Source: Gammaproteobacteria bacterium (GTDB taxonomy: Bacteria > Pseudomonadota > Gammaproteobacteria > GCA-001735895). From it: DNA of 58,779 bases. Location of the stretch: assembly GCA_022340305.1 (NCBI GenBank), contig JAJDOF010000038.1:1-58779 (forward strand). Reading direction: 5' to 3'. This document shows, in pieces, positions 35,230 to 43,281 of the stretch (positions are counted from its first letter, which is position 1; each line of letters starts with the position of its first letter). Made by a program: the position numbers and the translations under genes. Below the pieces are notes generated by a model that had not been told where the DNA came from, searched no databases, and saw nothing but the letters and a program-made list of their open reading frames with translations.

Positions 35230-36495
35230 CTATACGGTTCGCAGACCCAGTTCTTTCATATGCTTGATCAATACGTCCTTGTTTTTCTCGAGCCAACCCG
35301 AAACACTGCGATATTCCTGAATGCGGGCCTTGCCGTTTTCAACTACGACCACCGGCCAGCGCCCGACTACAGCGTTATCGAGTCCCCATAACTGGCTACC
35401 CCACCACTGGCCCCCACCAAACACGAACTCGGGATTTTTGGCTGAGCGCAACGCCTTGAGTACCGCGGTCGGATCGACACTAGCGGCCGCTTTAGCGCCC
35501 TCCAGCCAGTTGAGCAGAATCGCCGGATACTCCCACGATACTGCCGACCAGTCATTCGGATGCGCCGCACGGTACTTGGCGTCGAAATCACCCGGGTTAG
35601 GAAAATTGACACCCGGATCGTTGAGTGCCGGATCATCAAAATCAGGGAACTGGAAGATGGTCCCATCGACGAATTCGCGGCTGGTCTTGGCAATGATTTC
35701 ATCGTAGTAGTCGAGCGTGCAGGAGATAATCTTGCCCTTGAAACCCTGGTGGTAGAGCTGTTCCATCAATGGCGTGACGTAAAAGCTGGTCGCCATGCAG
35801 AAGATGTCGGGGTTTTTCGCCAGCACCGAGCTGACGATGGGCGCAAAGTCGGTAATGTCGAATCCGTGCAGGTTGACGTCGACGACATCGATACCGGCAA
35901 CCTCGAAGGCCGCCTTGTAGGTCGCGGCGGATTGCAAGCCGTACTCGGCATCGTTATTGGTGACGATGGCGGCGGTCTTCGCGTCGGGATACTTTGCCTT
36001 CAGGTATTCGACGCCGGTGACGTTATACAATGGATGCGACTCACAAGTGGCGACGAGGTATTCGGATTCGGGGGTAATATCACTCGGTAGCAAGGTCGTG
36101 GTCAGCATCTTTCGACGTTGCGCCCAGGGCAGCACCGAGGCGACCGTGGAGCCACCGAGCATCATGACCATCTTGACTTCATCCTGCAGCACCAGCTTCT
36201 TGTAGCCCTGCACCGCTTTTTCGGTGTCGTAGCCATGGTCGTAAGCGACCATCTCGATGTTGTAGGTGTCGCCGCCTATCTTGACACCGCCTGCCGTATT
36301 AATGTTATTGGCGACGATTTCACACCCGTACAAGCCAGGCAGACCCCAGGGTGCGTAGTCGCCGGTCATCGGAATGTTCATACCGATTTTGACGGTTTTA
36401 TTGGCGGCCAGCAATTGCGTTGGTAACGCCGTGGCACCCGTGGCAAACGCACCGGCAACCGATGCGCGCAATATATCTCTGCGTGTAAATCCCAT
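35230..36495 (-). CDS. ABC transporter substrate-binding protein, LivK/Peripla_BP_6 type, substrate unknown
   Basis: The 421-residue product has a twin-arginine-like signal (TRRDILRASVAGAFATG) and a type I periplasmic-binding fold: VKIGMNIPMTGDYAPWGLPGLYGCEIVANNINTAGG, then AVQGYKKLVLQDEVKMVMMLGGSTVASVLPWA and TAAIVTNNDAEYGLQSAATYKAAFEVAGIDVVDV. It heads the five-gene importer. Many relatives bind amides, urea or aromatic and branched amino acids. Its neighbours, tmm on one side and amt/mgs on the other, make a methylated amine, amide or gamma-glutamyl compound a fair guess. The known TMAO importer TmoXWV is a different (glycine betaine) family. Confidence 0.85.
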   Translation of the reverse strand: MGFTRRDILRASVAGAFATGATALPTQLLAANKTVKIGMNIPMTGDYAPWGLPGLYGCEIVANNINTAGGVKIGGDTYNIEMVAYDHGYDTEKAVQGYKKLVLQDEVKMVMMLGGSTVASVLPWAQRRKMLTTTLLPSDITPESEYLVATCESHPLYNVTGVEYLKAKYPDAKTAAIVTNNDAEYGLQSAATYKAAFEVAGIDVVDVNLHGFDITDFAPIVSSVLAKNPDIFCMATSFYVTPLMEQLYHQGFKGKIISCTLDYYDEIIAKTSREFVDGTIFQFPDFDDPALNDPGVNFPNPGDFDAKYRAAHPNDWSAVSWEYPAILLNWLEGAKAAASVDPTAVLKALRSAKNPEFVFGGGQWWGSQLWGLDNAVVGRWPVVVVENGKARIQEYRSVSGWLEKNKDVLIKHMKELGLRTV

Positions 36496-36767
36496 GATAG
36501 CTCCTCAGTTATAGTTGTCTCTGCAATTCAAGGCAGTCGTCGGCCGCGGCGAAACGTCGCCACGATCAACCTGCTGCAATGCAAGGCCTGCCCATTGGCC
36601 AGGTTAATCTGCACCTTTCTAGCCCCGTTTTCTACTGCAGCCCAGGCTTGCACAGTTTAAGTGCTTATGGGCAATACTGTATATACGGGATTTCCACAGG
36701 GTTCATTGCAGATAAGATACGCTTCGTTGCGGCAGATACCTCCCGCTCCGACCCTGCGATACAGGTA

Positions 36768-36803
36768 AAAAAAAGGCCCCACCTGCTGAGGACAGGTGAG
36801 GCC
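36768..36803 (-). terminator. Intrinsic terminator downstream of the Amt1-microprotein unit
   Basis: An 11-bp stem (36775-36785 with 36793-36803, one mismatch) and a 7-base loop are followed on the minus strand by seven T (36768-36774). It ends transcription of the 36827-38314 pair and separates it from the ABC importer. Confidence 0.85.
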
Positions 36804-36826
36804 AGGTCCTACTTCCCGAGGGAGCC

Positions 36827-36991
36827 TTACTTGGTCATATTTTCGTGATGGTTTTCAGTCTTCAGGGTGAAGAACAGGGGCACGATACAAAACACTACCG
36901 TCAACACGCAGAACAGGGTAGCCCCGCCACCGCCAGCAAACGAGAATATGGCGCCAGCGGCGTCCCAACTTTCGATCGGACTTGTATTCAT
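36827..36991 (-). CDS. 54-residue membrane microprotein paired with ammonium transporter 1
   Basis: An AGGAG site 9 bases upstream and an ATG at 36991 open a frame of 54 codons ending in TAA. The product starts MNTSPIESWDAAGAIFSFAG, continues with one long hydrophobic helix (GGGATLFCVLTVVFCIVPLFF, described in two parts: Gly-rich then Cys/Val/Phe-rich) and ends in a short polar HHENMTK tail. The gene starts 12 bases after the Amt1 stop and is followed by a strong terminator, so it belongs to a two-gene unit with Amt1. An analogous small gene follows Amt2 (40912-41160). It probably binds or assembles with the transporter. Confidence 0.75.
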   Translation of the reverse strand: MNTSPIESWDAAGAIFSFAGGGGATLFCVLTVVFCIVPLFFTLKTENHHENMTK

Positions 36992-37003
36992 TTTAATTCT
37001 CCT

Positions 37004-38314
37004 CTATTTAGCAGCATCGCTGATGATTTCTTCAGGATAGGCCAGGGCTGCGATCTCCACATCCATACCCACTTCCTGTACATTGTCGCCGGCACGCAAT
37101 ATGCCTATTTTCTTGAACGCAAAAGCCAGCACGTAACCTGGAATAAACCCGAGTAAAACCATGACGATCATGCCTTTGAACTGGCCGAAAAAGGTGACTG
37201 CCGGAATGTCCTCGGAAAATGTCGGGTAGCCGCCGAGGAAAAGTCCGGCAAATAACAGGCCCAGAATACCGCAGACACCGTGCACCGCGACTGCGCCAAC
37301 CGCATCGTCTATGCCCATTTTCTCGACAAAGCCGGCAGCGACCGGTCCGATCACACCACCGGCAAAGGCGAGAATGAAGGCGAGACCCGGATAGTAAAGA
37401 TCCATACCAGCGGCGACCGAGATAACCCCGCACAGGGCGCCGGACATCATCCAGAATGGATCGCGTGTCTTGGTGTAGGCGCCGATCATGCCACCGGCAA
37501 TACCCATCAGGGTATTGAAACAGATTGCCGACAAGGTGGTCGGCATGCCGTAGATATTAGTCCACTGGCCAATACCGGCCGGTCCGCCGCCGCCATAGAA
37601 CAGGCAACCACCGAGGAAACCAAAGAAACCGGTGACGATCAGCATCAGGCCGACCATCGTCATCGGCAGGCTGTGCCCACGAATCACGTTGGCGGTGCCA
37701 TCGGCATTGAACTTGCCGATGCGCGGGCCGAGATGGATCAACACGCCTAGCGCAAAGAAACCGGAAATGATATGCACCACGCCGGAAGCACCAAAATCAT
37801 GGTAACCCCATTCGGTGACCATCCAGCCGGCATAATGCCAACCCCAGGAAGCCGCCAGTATCCACACCACAGAACCGAGTACCACGGCGAGGATGATAAA
37901 TGCGGTCATGCGAATACGCTCGATTACCGCACCCGACATGATCGATGCCGTGGTACAGGCGAACAGCGTGAACGCGCCCCAGAAAACCCCGGTTGCATTG
38001 TCTTCCAGGTTGGGGCCCATGCTGTCGCTCCATGGCAACGCGGAAGCGCCGGCCTCGAAGTCGGGCACAAAACCATTGGTCATCGCCAGGTAAATCCACC
38101 ATCCAAACAACCAGAAAGTTGGAATCATATAGGCGAATGCGAGTACATTTTTAGTGCCGGCTGCCAGGGTGTGCTTTACCCGGGACGCGCCCATCTCATA
38201 CATCATGAAACCAGCATGAATCAGCACCATGATGGCAGTACACCAGTAGTAATAAACTTCCATGTTGATCTTGTTAGCCCAGATCAATGCGGCCTCTAGT
38301 TCTGCAGGTGTCAT
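37004..38314 (-). CDS. amt: Ammonium/methylammonium transporter (Amt family), copy 1
   Basis: The 436-residue membrane protein has about 11 helices. The pore pair of histidines is present in HDFGASGVVHIISG and DDAVGAVAVHGVCGILG, and the conserved blocks GASRVKHTLAAGTKNVLAFAY and FNTLMGIAGGMIGAY are visible. Amt proteins conduct ammonium and also methylammonium, fitting the amine genes around it. An NtrC-type site lies about 230 bases upstream, suggesting nitrogen-limitation control. A 54-residue membrane protein follows in the same unit. It differs throughout from copy 2 and is 31 residues shorter. Confidence 0.93.
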   Translation of the reverse strand: MTPAELEAALIWANKINMEVYYYWCTAIMVLIHAGFMMYEMGASRVKHTLAAGTKNVLAFAYMIPTFWLFGWWIYLAMTNGFVPDFEAGASALPWSDSMGPNLEDNATGVFWGAFTLFACTTASIMSGAVIERIRMTAFIILAVVLGSVVWILAASWGWHYAGWMVTEWGYHDFGASGVVHIISGFFALGVLIHLGPRIGKFNADGTANVIRGHSLPMTMVGLMLIVTGFFGFLGGCLFYGGGGPAGIGQWTNIYGMPTTLSAICFNTLMGIAGGMIGAYTKTRDPFWMMSGALCGVISVAAGMDLYYPGLAFILAFAGGVIGPVAAGFVEKMGIDDAVGAVAVHGVCGILGLLFAGLFLGGYPTFSEDIPAVTFFGQFKGMIVMVLLGFIPGYVLAFAFKKIGILRAGDNVQEVGMDVEIAALAYPEEIISDAAK

Positions 38315-38542
38315 TATTGACTTCTCCTTATATCTTGTTGGTTATAAGAGCCTGTCCTCCGACAGAATTCCCCGATACGTCCCAGGCCGTATCTGACCCC
38401 TGTTCAACCCCATCCAGGTGGTACAGTGGTTGTTCCATAAACCAGTTATTTTTATCCGGGTTCTGCCCCCGAGGCTGAAACAATTGAGAATCTTAACCAA
38501 TCCGATAAGAAATGACTATGTTGTTGTTTTTAATGGATTATT

Positions 38543-38559
38543 TGCACCAAAATGGTGCC
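38543..38559. promoter_or_regulatory. NtrC-type binding site upstream of amt copy 1
   Basis: TGCACC-AAAAT-GGTGCC matches the NtrC consensus TGCACC-N5-GGTGCA at 11 of 12 arm positions. It lies about 230 bases upstream of the Amt1 start, a usual enhancer distance. I found no convincing sigma-54 -24/-12 element by eye between the site and the gene. Confidence 0.7.
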
Positions 38560-38625
38560 AATCGAGGTGTCGGAGCGAGCTGGAATCACTCAATTTGACT
38601 GGCCGTATAAATACTGCTAAAGCGC

Positions 38626-39090
38626 CTAATCGGCTGCAAAAACTTCTGAGTGAATACCGAATTGATGAATAAAATACTGCTTGCCATCACTGGCGAGGGC
38701 AAGTTTTAACTTGATCAGCGCAGGACCCGATTCAAATTGCAGCGGTACCTGGTAGGTGACGAGTTGTATGTCCCCGAGCCCAGGGCTACTACCCGAGTGA
38801 TCTCCCAGGTAGGCGGGCTTGCCCACCGACTCAAGTGCCCCGAGCTTACTGAGCAGCTGGTAGGTAGCCTGCCCTTGTTCGCTTTGGTACTCGAGCTGAG
38901 CCTGGGGGGACAGCAGGGGCCGGAGTTCGGCATAATGCCAGCTGGTCAGTTTCGGCAGCGCCGAATCCAGGTAAGGCACGACCGTCTTGTCATAGTTATC
39001 CGCCTTGATGCCAAACCACAGCGCATACAGCACCAGCCCGGCGACCAGCAGGCCAACAAATATCAGCGTACGCTTGGCGACCGAAGGCAT
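38626..39090 (-). CDS. Membrane-anchored periplasmic protein of unknown function
   Basis: The 154-residue product has one N-terminal helix (TLIFVGLLVAGLVLYALWFGI) followed by a soluble domain of helix-then-strand pattern (YLDSALPKLTSWHYAELRPLLSPQAQ, then IQLVTYQVPLQFESGPALIKLKLAL and KQYFIHQFGIHSEVF). The tail resembles small DUF4019-like or nuclear-transport-factor-like domains in which a cone is formed by curved strands. This is a shape argument only. It is transcribed on the minus strand just after folD (33 bases) and may share its transcript. Confidence 0.55.
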   Translation of the reverse strand: MPSVAKRTLIFVGLLVAGLVLYALWFGIKADNYDKTVVPYLDSALPKLTSWHYAELRPLLSPQAQLEYQSEQGQATYQLLSKLGALESVGKPAYLGDHSGSSPGLGDIQLVTYQVPLQFESGPALIKLKLALASDGKQYFIHQFGIHSEVFAAD

Positions 39091-39123
39091 TGCCAGAATT
39101 CAGCTTGCTGGTAAGTCGAATTG

Positions 39124-40002
39124 TTACTCGGGCACATCGACATGGTTCAGACGGCAGGCTTGCTGCAGGGTATTGTGCAGCAGACAGGCGATGGTCATGG
39201 GTCCGACTCCACCCGGAACCGGGGTAATCGCACCGGCCACTTTAACCGCCGAGTCAAACTCGACATCGCCGACCAGTCGAGTGCTGCCATCCCCGTTTTC
39301 GATGCGATTGATACCCACGTCGATCACGGTCGCACCCGCTTTGATCCAGTCACCCTTGACCATTTCAGGGCGTCCAACCGCGGCGACCAGAATATCGGCC
39401 TGGCGGCATTCACCTGGCAGGTCGACGGTACGCGAATGCGCGATGGTGACGGTGCAGCTTTCCTTCAACAGCAATGCCGCCATCGGCTTGCCAACTATAT
39501 TGGAGCGGCCAACGATGATGGCTTTCTTACCGGAAAGATCGCCAAGATGGTCTTTCAGCATCATCAGCGAACCGAGCGGTGTACAGGGCACGATGCCATC
39601 GGCACCAATCGACAGCAGGCCGACGTTGGAAAGATGAAATCCATCGACGTCCTTGCCTACCGATATCGAATTAATCACCGCTTCTTCGTCGATGTGACCC
39701 GGCAACGGTAATTGCACCAGGATACCGTGAACATCCGGGTCACCGTTCAGCTGCTCGATCAGCGCGAGCAGGTCCTGCTGACTGGTATTGACATCCAGCT
39801 TGTGCTCATAGGAGTTCATGCCGGCTTCAACGGTCTGCTTACCCTTGCTGCGCACATATACCTGGCTTGCCGGGTCTTCCCCGACGAGAACCACGGCCAG
39901 TCCCGGGGTAATGGAATGGACCTGTTTCAAAATTGCCACCTTGCGCGCGATTTCGCCGCGCAGTTTGGCCGAAAAAGCCTTGCCGTCAATTATCGTAGCC
40001 AC
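39124..40002 (-). CDS. folD: Bifunctional methylene-THF dehydrogenase/methenyl-THF cyclohydrolase
   Basis: The 292-residue enzyme oxidises methylene-THF to methenyl-THF with NADP and hydrolyses it to 10-formyl-THF. Family blocks are seen: [21 protein letters not shown] with the catalytic Lys, [37 protein letters not shown], and the NADP-site [16 protein letters not shown] and [18 protein letters not shown]. The length is normal. Its place between two Amt transporters and near tdm suggests that it processes formaldehyde bound to THF, working with formate-THF ligase at 16273-17946. A second folD elsewhere in the genome is likely but not visible. Confidence 0.96.
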   Translation of the reverse strand: MATIIDGKAFSAKLRGEIARKVAILKQVHSITPGLAVVLVGEDPASQVYVRSKGKQTVEAGMNSYEHKLDVNTSQQDLLALIEQLNGDPDVHGILVQLPLPGHIDEEAVINSISVGKDVDGFHLSNVGLLSIGADGIVPCTPLGSLMMLKDHLGDLSGKKAIIVGRSNIVGKPMAALLLKESCTVTIAHSRTVDLPGECRQADILVAAVGRPEMVKGDWIKAGATVIDVGINRIENGDGSTRLVGDVEFDSAVKVAGAITPVPGGVGPMTIACLLHNTLQQACRLNHVDVPE

Positions 40003-40236
40003 GATTCGAATACTCCCAACTTGATTGATTAATGTCGATTATCTGCGCACTGGCATTGCCGATTGCCCGGCACGGGCATTTTACAAATTTTCACCCGCCA
40101 GGAACATCACCAATACGACACTTACTTTACCGCACCTGGCCGGTATCGCCGCTGTGGTCACAGGGCGGCGGCAGCGCCTGTGCCCGATAGAAAGCAAGCC
40201 GGGCACAGGTTCCTGCCGCGCTATATCACCCCGGGA

Positions 40237-40731
40237 TTATTGATTCAGCGACAGCGTTACAGCGCCGCCGCCAACGGAATCCCTGCCAACATCGAATACC
40301 GCGGTTTGCGGAGTCAAACTGGACTCTGTACCGCGAAACGCCAGTTCATCACTGCGCAATTCGTGATATTTAACGATCACTCCGTCCTGGGCAAATATCA
40401 GTACGGTTAACAGGCCGTTTGCAATCAGCGTATCGCGAACCCCACTGGGCCAGTTCCAGTCAAACGGGCATTCGGTATTTCTTCTTTCGGGTTCGAACTT
40501 TGCGACAATCCTGACCTTGTCCCAACGGAAATCCGTGAAATCCAGCAAACGAAATTGCCCGGGCCTGTCCACCGAATGCAACAGCTCGACGAGCGCCCTG
40601 CGAAACTGTTTGTTATCGGCGCACTTCTGGTGGATATCCCGGTAATAAAACGACAGGACCAGCACCACGAGCACCGGGACGATGTAGACGATCGGCCGGG
40701 TTGGCAAAACTGAAAGTGCTCTTCTTATCAT
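40237..40731 (-). CDS. Single-helix membrane protein of unknown function
   Basis: The 164-residue product has one N-terminal helix (IVYIVPVLVVLVLSFYY) and a soluble part rich in beta-strands (FRLLDFTDFRWDKVRIVAKFEPERRNTECPFDWNWPSG, LLTVLIFAQDGVIVKYHELR). Two cysteines (KCADN, TECPF) could form a disulfide if the domain is periplasmic. It lies between folD and the Amt2 unit with its own spacing, so no operon is implied. I do not recognise the family. Confidence 0.5.
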   Translation of the reverse strand: MIRRALSVLPTRPIVYIVPVLVVLVLSFYYRDIHQKCADNKQFRRALVELLHSVDRPGQFRLLDFTDFRWDKVRIVAKFEPERRNTECPFDWNWPSGVRDTLIANGLLTVLIFAQDGVIVKYHELRSDELAFRGTESSLTPQTAVFDVGRDSVGGGAVTLSLNQ

Positions 40732-40846
40732 GGTTACCGCCAGTCCCGAATCTTAATCACAGGAATAAGTCCAGAACGGCATGCAGCGTTGCCGCTGTAT
40801 CCCGACATGGATGACCCGCAATATATTACCGCGAAGTTAAAATGAG

Positions 40847-40877
40847 AAACCCCTTCGAGCAAAATTCGAAGGGGTTT
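40847..40877 (-). terminator. Intrinsic terminator downstream of the Amt2-microprotein unit
   Basis: A 12-bp perfect stem (40847-40858 with 40866-40877) and a 7-base loop lie 35 bases after the stop of the 82-residue gene on the minus strand, followed by a short T-rich stretch. It closes the Amt2 unit just as the terminator at 36768-36803 closes the Amt1 unit. Confidence 0.75.
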
Positions 40878-40911
40878 CAATACAACATACTACAAAGGTT
40901 ACGACAGGCTT

Positions 40912-41160
40912 TTACTGCCCTACCGTATCCTCCATTTCGCGCCTGGCCTCGTCATCGAGCACTTTGCCAGGACCACCCTGCTTATTGATATTTTCAATGT
41001 CCGCCTTGAATTCGGCGTTCTCCTTCTTGATTTGCCAGATATGCCAGGCAACCCAGAAGGCAATGCCCACAACCGCCAGAAACATTTCCGTGCCAACGAA
41101 GGGGTAAATCGGACCGAAGGTATCAATATTCAGCCAGTTATCAACTAGTCCAGTAGACAT
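40912..41160 (-). CDS. 82-residue membrane microprotein paired with ammonium transporter 2
   Basis: The product starts MSTGLVDNWLNIDTFGPIYPFV, has one helix (TEMFLAVVGIAFWVAWHIWQI) and ends in a charged, coiled-coil-like tail (KKENAEFKADIENINK, then EARREMEDTV). The gene begins 51 bases after the Amt2 stop and is closed by a terminator, so it forms a two-gene unit with that transporter. Its sequence is not similar to the 54-residue partner of Amt1, but position, size and single-helix topology match. It was called by frame and context, and a database search would be needed to see conservation. Confidence 0.7.
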   Translation of the reverse strand: MSTGLVDNWLNIDTFGPIYPFVGTEMFLAVVGIAFWVAWHIWQIKKENAEFKADIENINKQGGPGKVLDDEARREMEDTVGQ

Positions 41161-41211
41161 GATATTTTCTCCTCATGTGTCAATTTAAAATGTGATCGAA
41201 ATCAGGAGCCA

Positions 41212-42615
41212 TTACCCTGCTTCTGCACGGATCGCGCGCGCGACTTCGTCGGCATCGATTGCGCGTTGCGTCTCGGTATTGATGTCGAGGCCGACCAGTT
41301 CGATTTCACGCGGGATGCGCAGCATGCCCAAACCATGCAGAATCTTCGACACGATCCAGGCCGGTATAAAGCCGAGCACGAAGAACATGATCAGCGCACC
41401 GATAAAGTTGCCCCACGGGGAAATGCTCGCATAGCCCTCGAACGGTGAGGACGGGTAGCCCCAGAGCATGAAACCGGCGACGACGATACCGTAAAAACCG
41501 GCGTAGCCGTGGACCGCAACCGCACCGACGGCGTCATCGATCTTGAACCTGTTTTCAACCCAGTAATGCATCTTGTAAGCGAGGATTGCACCGCCGCCGC
41601 CAATCAACATGGCCTGGATGGGGTGGTAAAGGTCGTTACCCGACGAGGCGCCAATGACACCTGCCAGACCACCGGAATAGGTCCAGAAAGCGTCACCATC
41701 CGAGACCAGGTAAGCCGCCATCAAACCGCCCGACAGCGACATCAGGAAGTTAAAGGTGATCGCCGACAGTGTCGTGGGCTGCAGATAGATGTTGGTCGCA
41801 CTGAAGAATGTCTTGTCAGCCACATCCAGCATCGCGGGACCATAGACATCGATGATCGGAATATTACAGGCCACGTAGAAGCCCCAGAAACCGGTATAGA
41901 TCAGGAACAGTCCTATCGTCACCAGCCAGGGGTTATGCGGGTTGATATTTCGCGGTGTGCCGTCGGCCGCAAATTTACCGATACGTGGACCCAGTACCAG
42001 CAAGACACCGAGGGCGAAACCACCGGCTATGGCGTGGATGACGCCGGACGCATAGGCGTCATGGTAACCCAGCTTCTGCACCATCCAGCCGTTCCACGAC
42101 CAGCCCCATGACGCATCGATGATCCAGGTAAAGGAACCGATGACGACCGCCAGGATCCAGAAAGCGCTGGGACGGATGCGTTCGATTACAGCACCGGAAA
42201 CGATGGAGGCAGCTGTCCACGAGAACAGCAGGAATGCGGCCCAGAATACGCCGTTGATACGCGCCCAGAAAGCGGTATCGTCGGCGGTCAGGTTACCCTG
42301 TACCGGCGCGCCACCCATGTGGGTTCCCATCAGCTCGCTCCAGGGCGTCGCAAACGGTGCCGCTACCAGGTCCCCGATGATCCAGGGGCCGTTGACGAAG
42401 GCGAAATAAATCCACCAGCCGAAGAAGTAGAAAGTAACGGTTACCAACGGGATAACCATGGTGTTCTTCATCAGGGTATGCGTATGATTCTTGTAGCGCG
42501 ATGCGCCCACCTCATACACACAGAAACCGACGTGTATCAGGAACATGAACACGACGGTGACCCAATAATAAAACTCGGTAAATATTATCCCGAGCGCCGT
42601 TAACTCATTATCCAT
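41212..42615 (-). CDS. amt: Ammonium/methylammonium transporter (Amt family), copy 2
   Basis: The 467-residue protein has the same Amt layout as copy 1: a periplasmic-start helix (YYWVTVVFMFLIHVGFCVYEVGASRYKNHTHTLMKN), the first pore His in YHDAYASGVIHAIAGGF, the second in DDAVGAVAVHGYAGFYG, and a C-terminal tail with MLRIPREIELVGLDIN. Extra loops (about 31 residues more than copy 1) lie in the extracellular parts. It heads a unit with an 82-residue membrane protein and has an NtrC-like site upstream. Two unlike Amt copies within 6 kb suggest different substrates or affinities, for example ammonium and methylammonium. Confidence 0.93.
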   Translation of the reverse strand: MDNELTALGIIFTEFYYWVTVVFMFLIHVGFCVYEVGASRYKNHTHTLMKNTMVIPLVTVTFYFFGWWIYFAFVNGPWIIGDLVAAPFATPWSELMGTHMGGAPVQGNLTADDTAFWARINGVFWAAFLLFSWTAASIVSGAVIERIRPSAFWILAVVIGSFTWIIDASWGWSWNGWMVQKLGYHDAYASGVIHAIAGGFALGVLLVLGPRIGKFAADGTPRNINPHNPWLVTIGLFLIYTGFWGFYVACNIPIIDVYGPAMLDVADKTFFSATNIYLQPTTLSAITFNFLMSLSGGLMAAYLVSDGDAFWTYSGGLAGVIGASSGNDLYHPIQAMLIGGGGAILAYKMHYWVENRFKIDDAVGAVAVHGYAGFYGIVVAGFMLWGYPSSPFEGYASISPWGNFIGALIMFFVLGFIPAWIVSKILHGLGMLRIPREIELVGLDINTETQRAIDADEVARAIRAEAG

Positions 42616-42787
42616 TTCTATGCCCCCTAGTTTTTACGAATGTCTATTATTAAAGGTTGAATACCAGAAGTACGCTGGCCGACCCTTGCCCCTTTTTTCA
42701 GCGAGCTGATTTTCACTACAGGGAAAATCCGGATGCCCCCATGAAAGACTTTCTTATACCTTTATTACGGGTTGCTATCAAGATTTT

Positions 42788-42804
42788 CGCATCACAATGG
42801 TGCT
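42788..42804. promoter_or_regulatory. NtrC-type binding site upstream of amt copy 2
   Basis: CGCATC-ACAAT-GGTGCT matches TGCACC-N5-GGTGCA at 9 of 12 arm positions and continues with TTAATTTTGCAT, as at the E. coli glnA enhancer. It lies about 175 bases upstream of Amt2, beside the terminator of the mgs operon. No convincing sigma-54 promoter was found by eye. Confidence 0.55.
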
Positions 42805-42826
42805 TAATTTTGCATGTTCGATAAAA

Positions 42827-42851
42827 AAAATGCCCTGTGGAAGGGCATTTT
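42827..42851 (-). terminator. Intrinsic terminator of the mgs (locus B) operon
   Basis: AAAATGCCC (42827-42835) pairs with GGGCATTTT (42843-42851) around 7 bases, and a run of eight T (reading minus) follows. It lies 28 bases after the stop of the 129-residue gene and marks the operon end. Confidence 0.85.
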
Positions 42852-42878
42852 AATTACTCTAGTTAAACAATTTGCATT

Positions 42879-43268
42879 TCACGAAAATTTCTCGTAGGCC
42901 TTGCGCAGGTCGACCATCGGGTGGCTCTTCGACATCTGGAACTTGACCAGCAGTTCGCGCGCAATCATGTCGCGATCCTGCTGGTTGTCCGGCAGTTCGA
43001 TGTTATCCGGGATGGTGACCCAGCCGTTGATGTTGCGATCAAACACCGCGGGATTGCCCTCTTCGTAGCCCATGTGCACGTCTTCGAGCCAGTTCAGATC
43101 ACTCCAGCCCATAACATCCATATATTTGCGTAAAAATGGCGTGCAGCGCTCCATGTCGGGCACCAGGTTGACATCGTAGCGGTAACCGATGTGTTGCCCG
43201 ATAATTTTCTCGCGTTCGGAGTCGACGCCATCGCCTTCGAGGAAATGATTAATATCTTGTTCAGCCAT
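42879..43268 (-). CDS. 129-residue soluble protein of unknown function at the end of the mgs operon
   Basis: The product starts MAEQDINHFLEGDGVDSEREK and is acidic, with no signal or membrane segment. It has an aromatic-rich middle (IGYRYDVNLVPDMERCTPFLRKYMDVMGWSDLNWLEDVHMG) and a helical end (DMIARELLVKFQMSKSHPMVDLRKAYEKF). One Cys is present. It starts 13 bases after the mgsC stop and is followed by the operon terminator, so it is a full member of the mgs transcript. Locus A has no counterpart. I know no family. A chaperone, allosteric part or oligomer cap for the synthase is possible. Confidence 0.7.
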   Translation of the reverse strand: MAEQDINHFLEGDGVDSEREKIIGQHIGYRYDVNLVPDMERCTPFLRKYMDVMGWSDLNWLEDVHMGYEEGNPAVFDRNINGWVTIPDNIELPDNQQDRDMIARELLVKFQMSKSHPMVDLRKAYEKFS

Positions 43269-43281
43269 TGGTGCGACCTCC

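Noticed and set aside
31796..36495. ABC importer as the TMAO transporter TmoXWV
   Set aside because: TmoXWV is a glycine betaine-type system with one ATPase and one permease. This is a LivKHMGF-type set with two of each.
38341..38400. A possible sigma-54 promoter (AGGGGTCAGATACGGCC on the minus strand) upstream of Amt1, and a like sequence near 42677-42693 upstream of Amt2
   Set aside because: Both have GG-N10-GC spacing but fit the TGGCAC/TTGC consensus poorly, so I did not call them.
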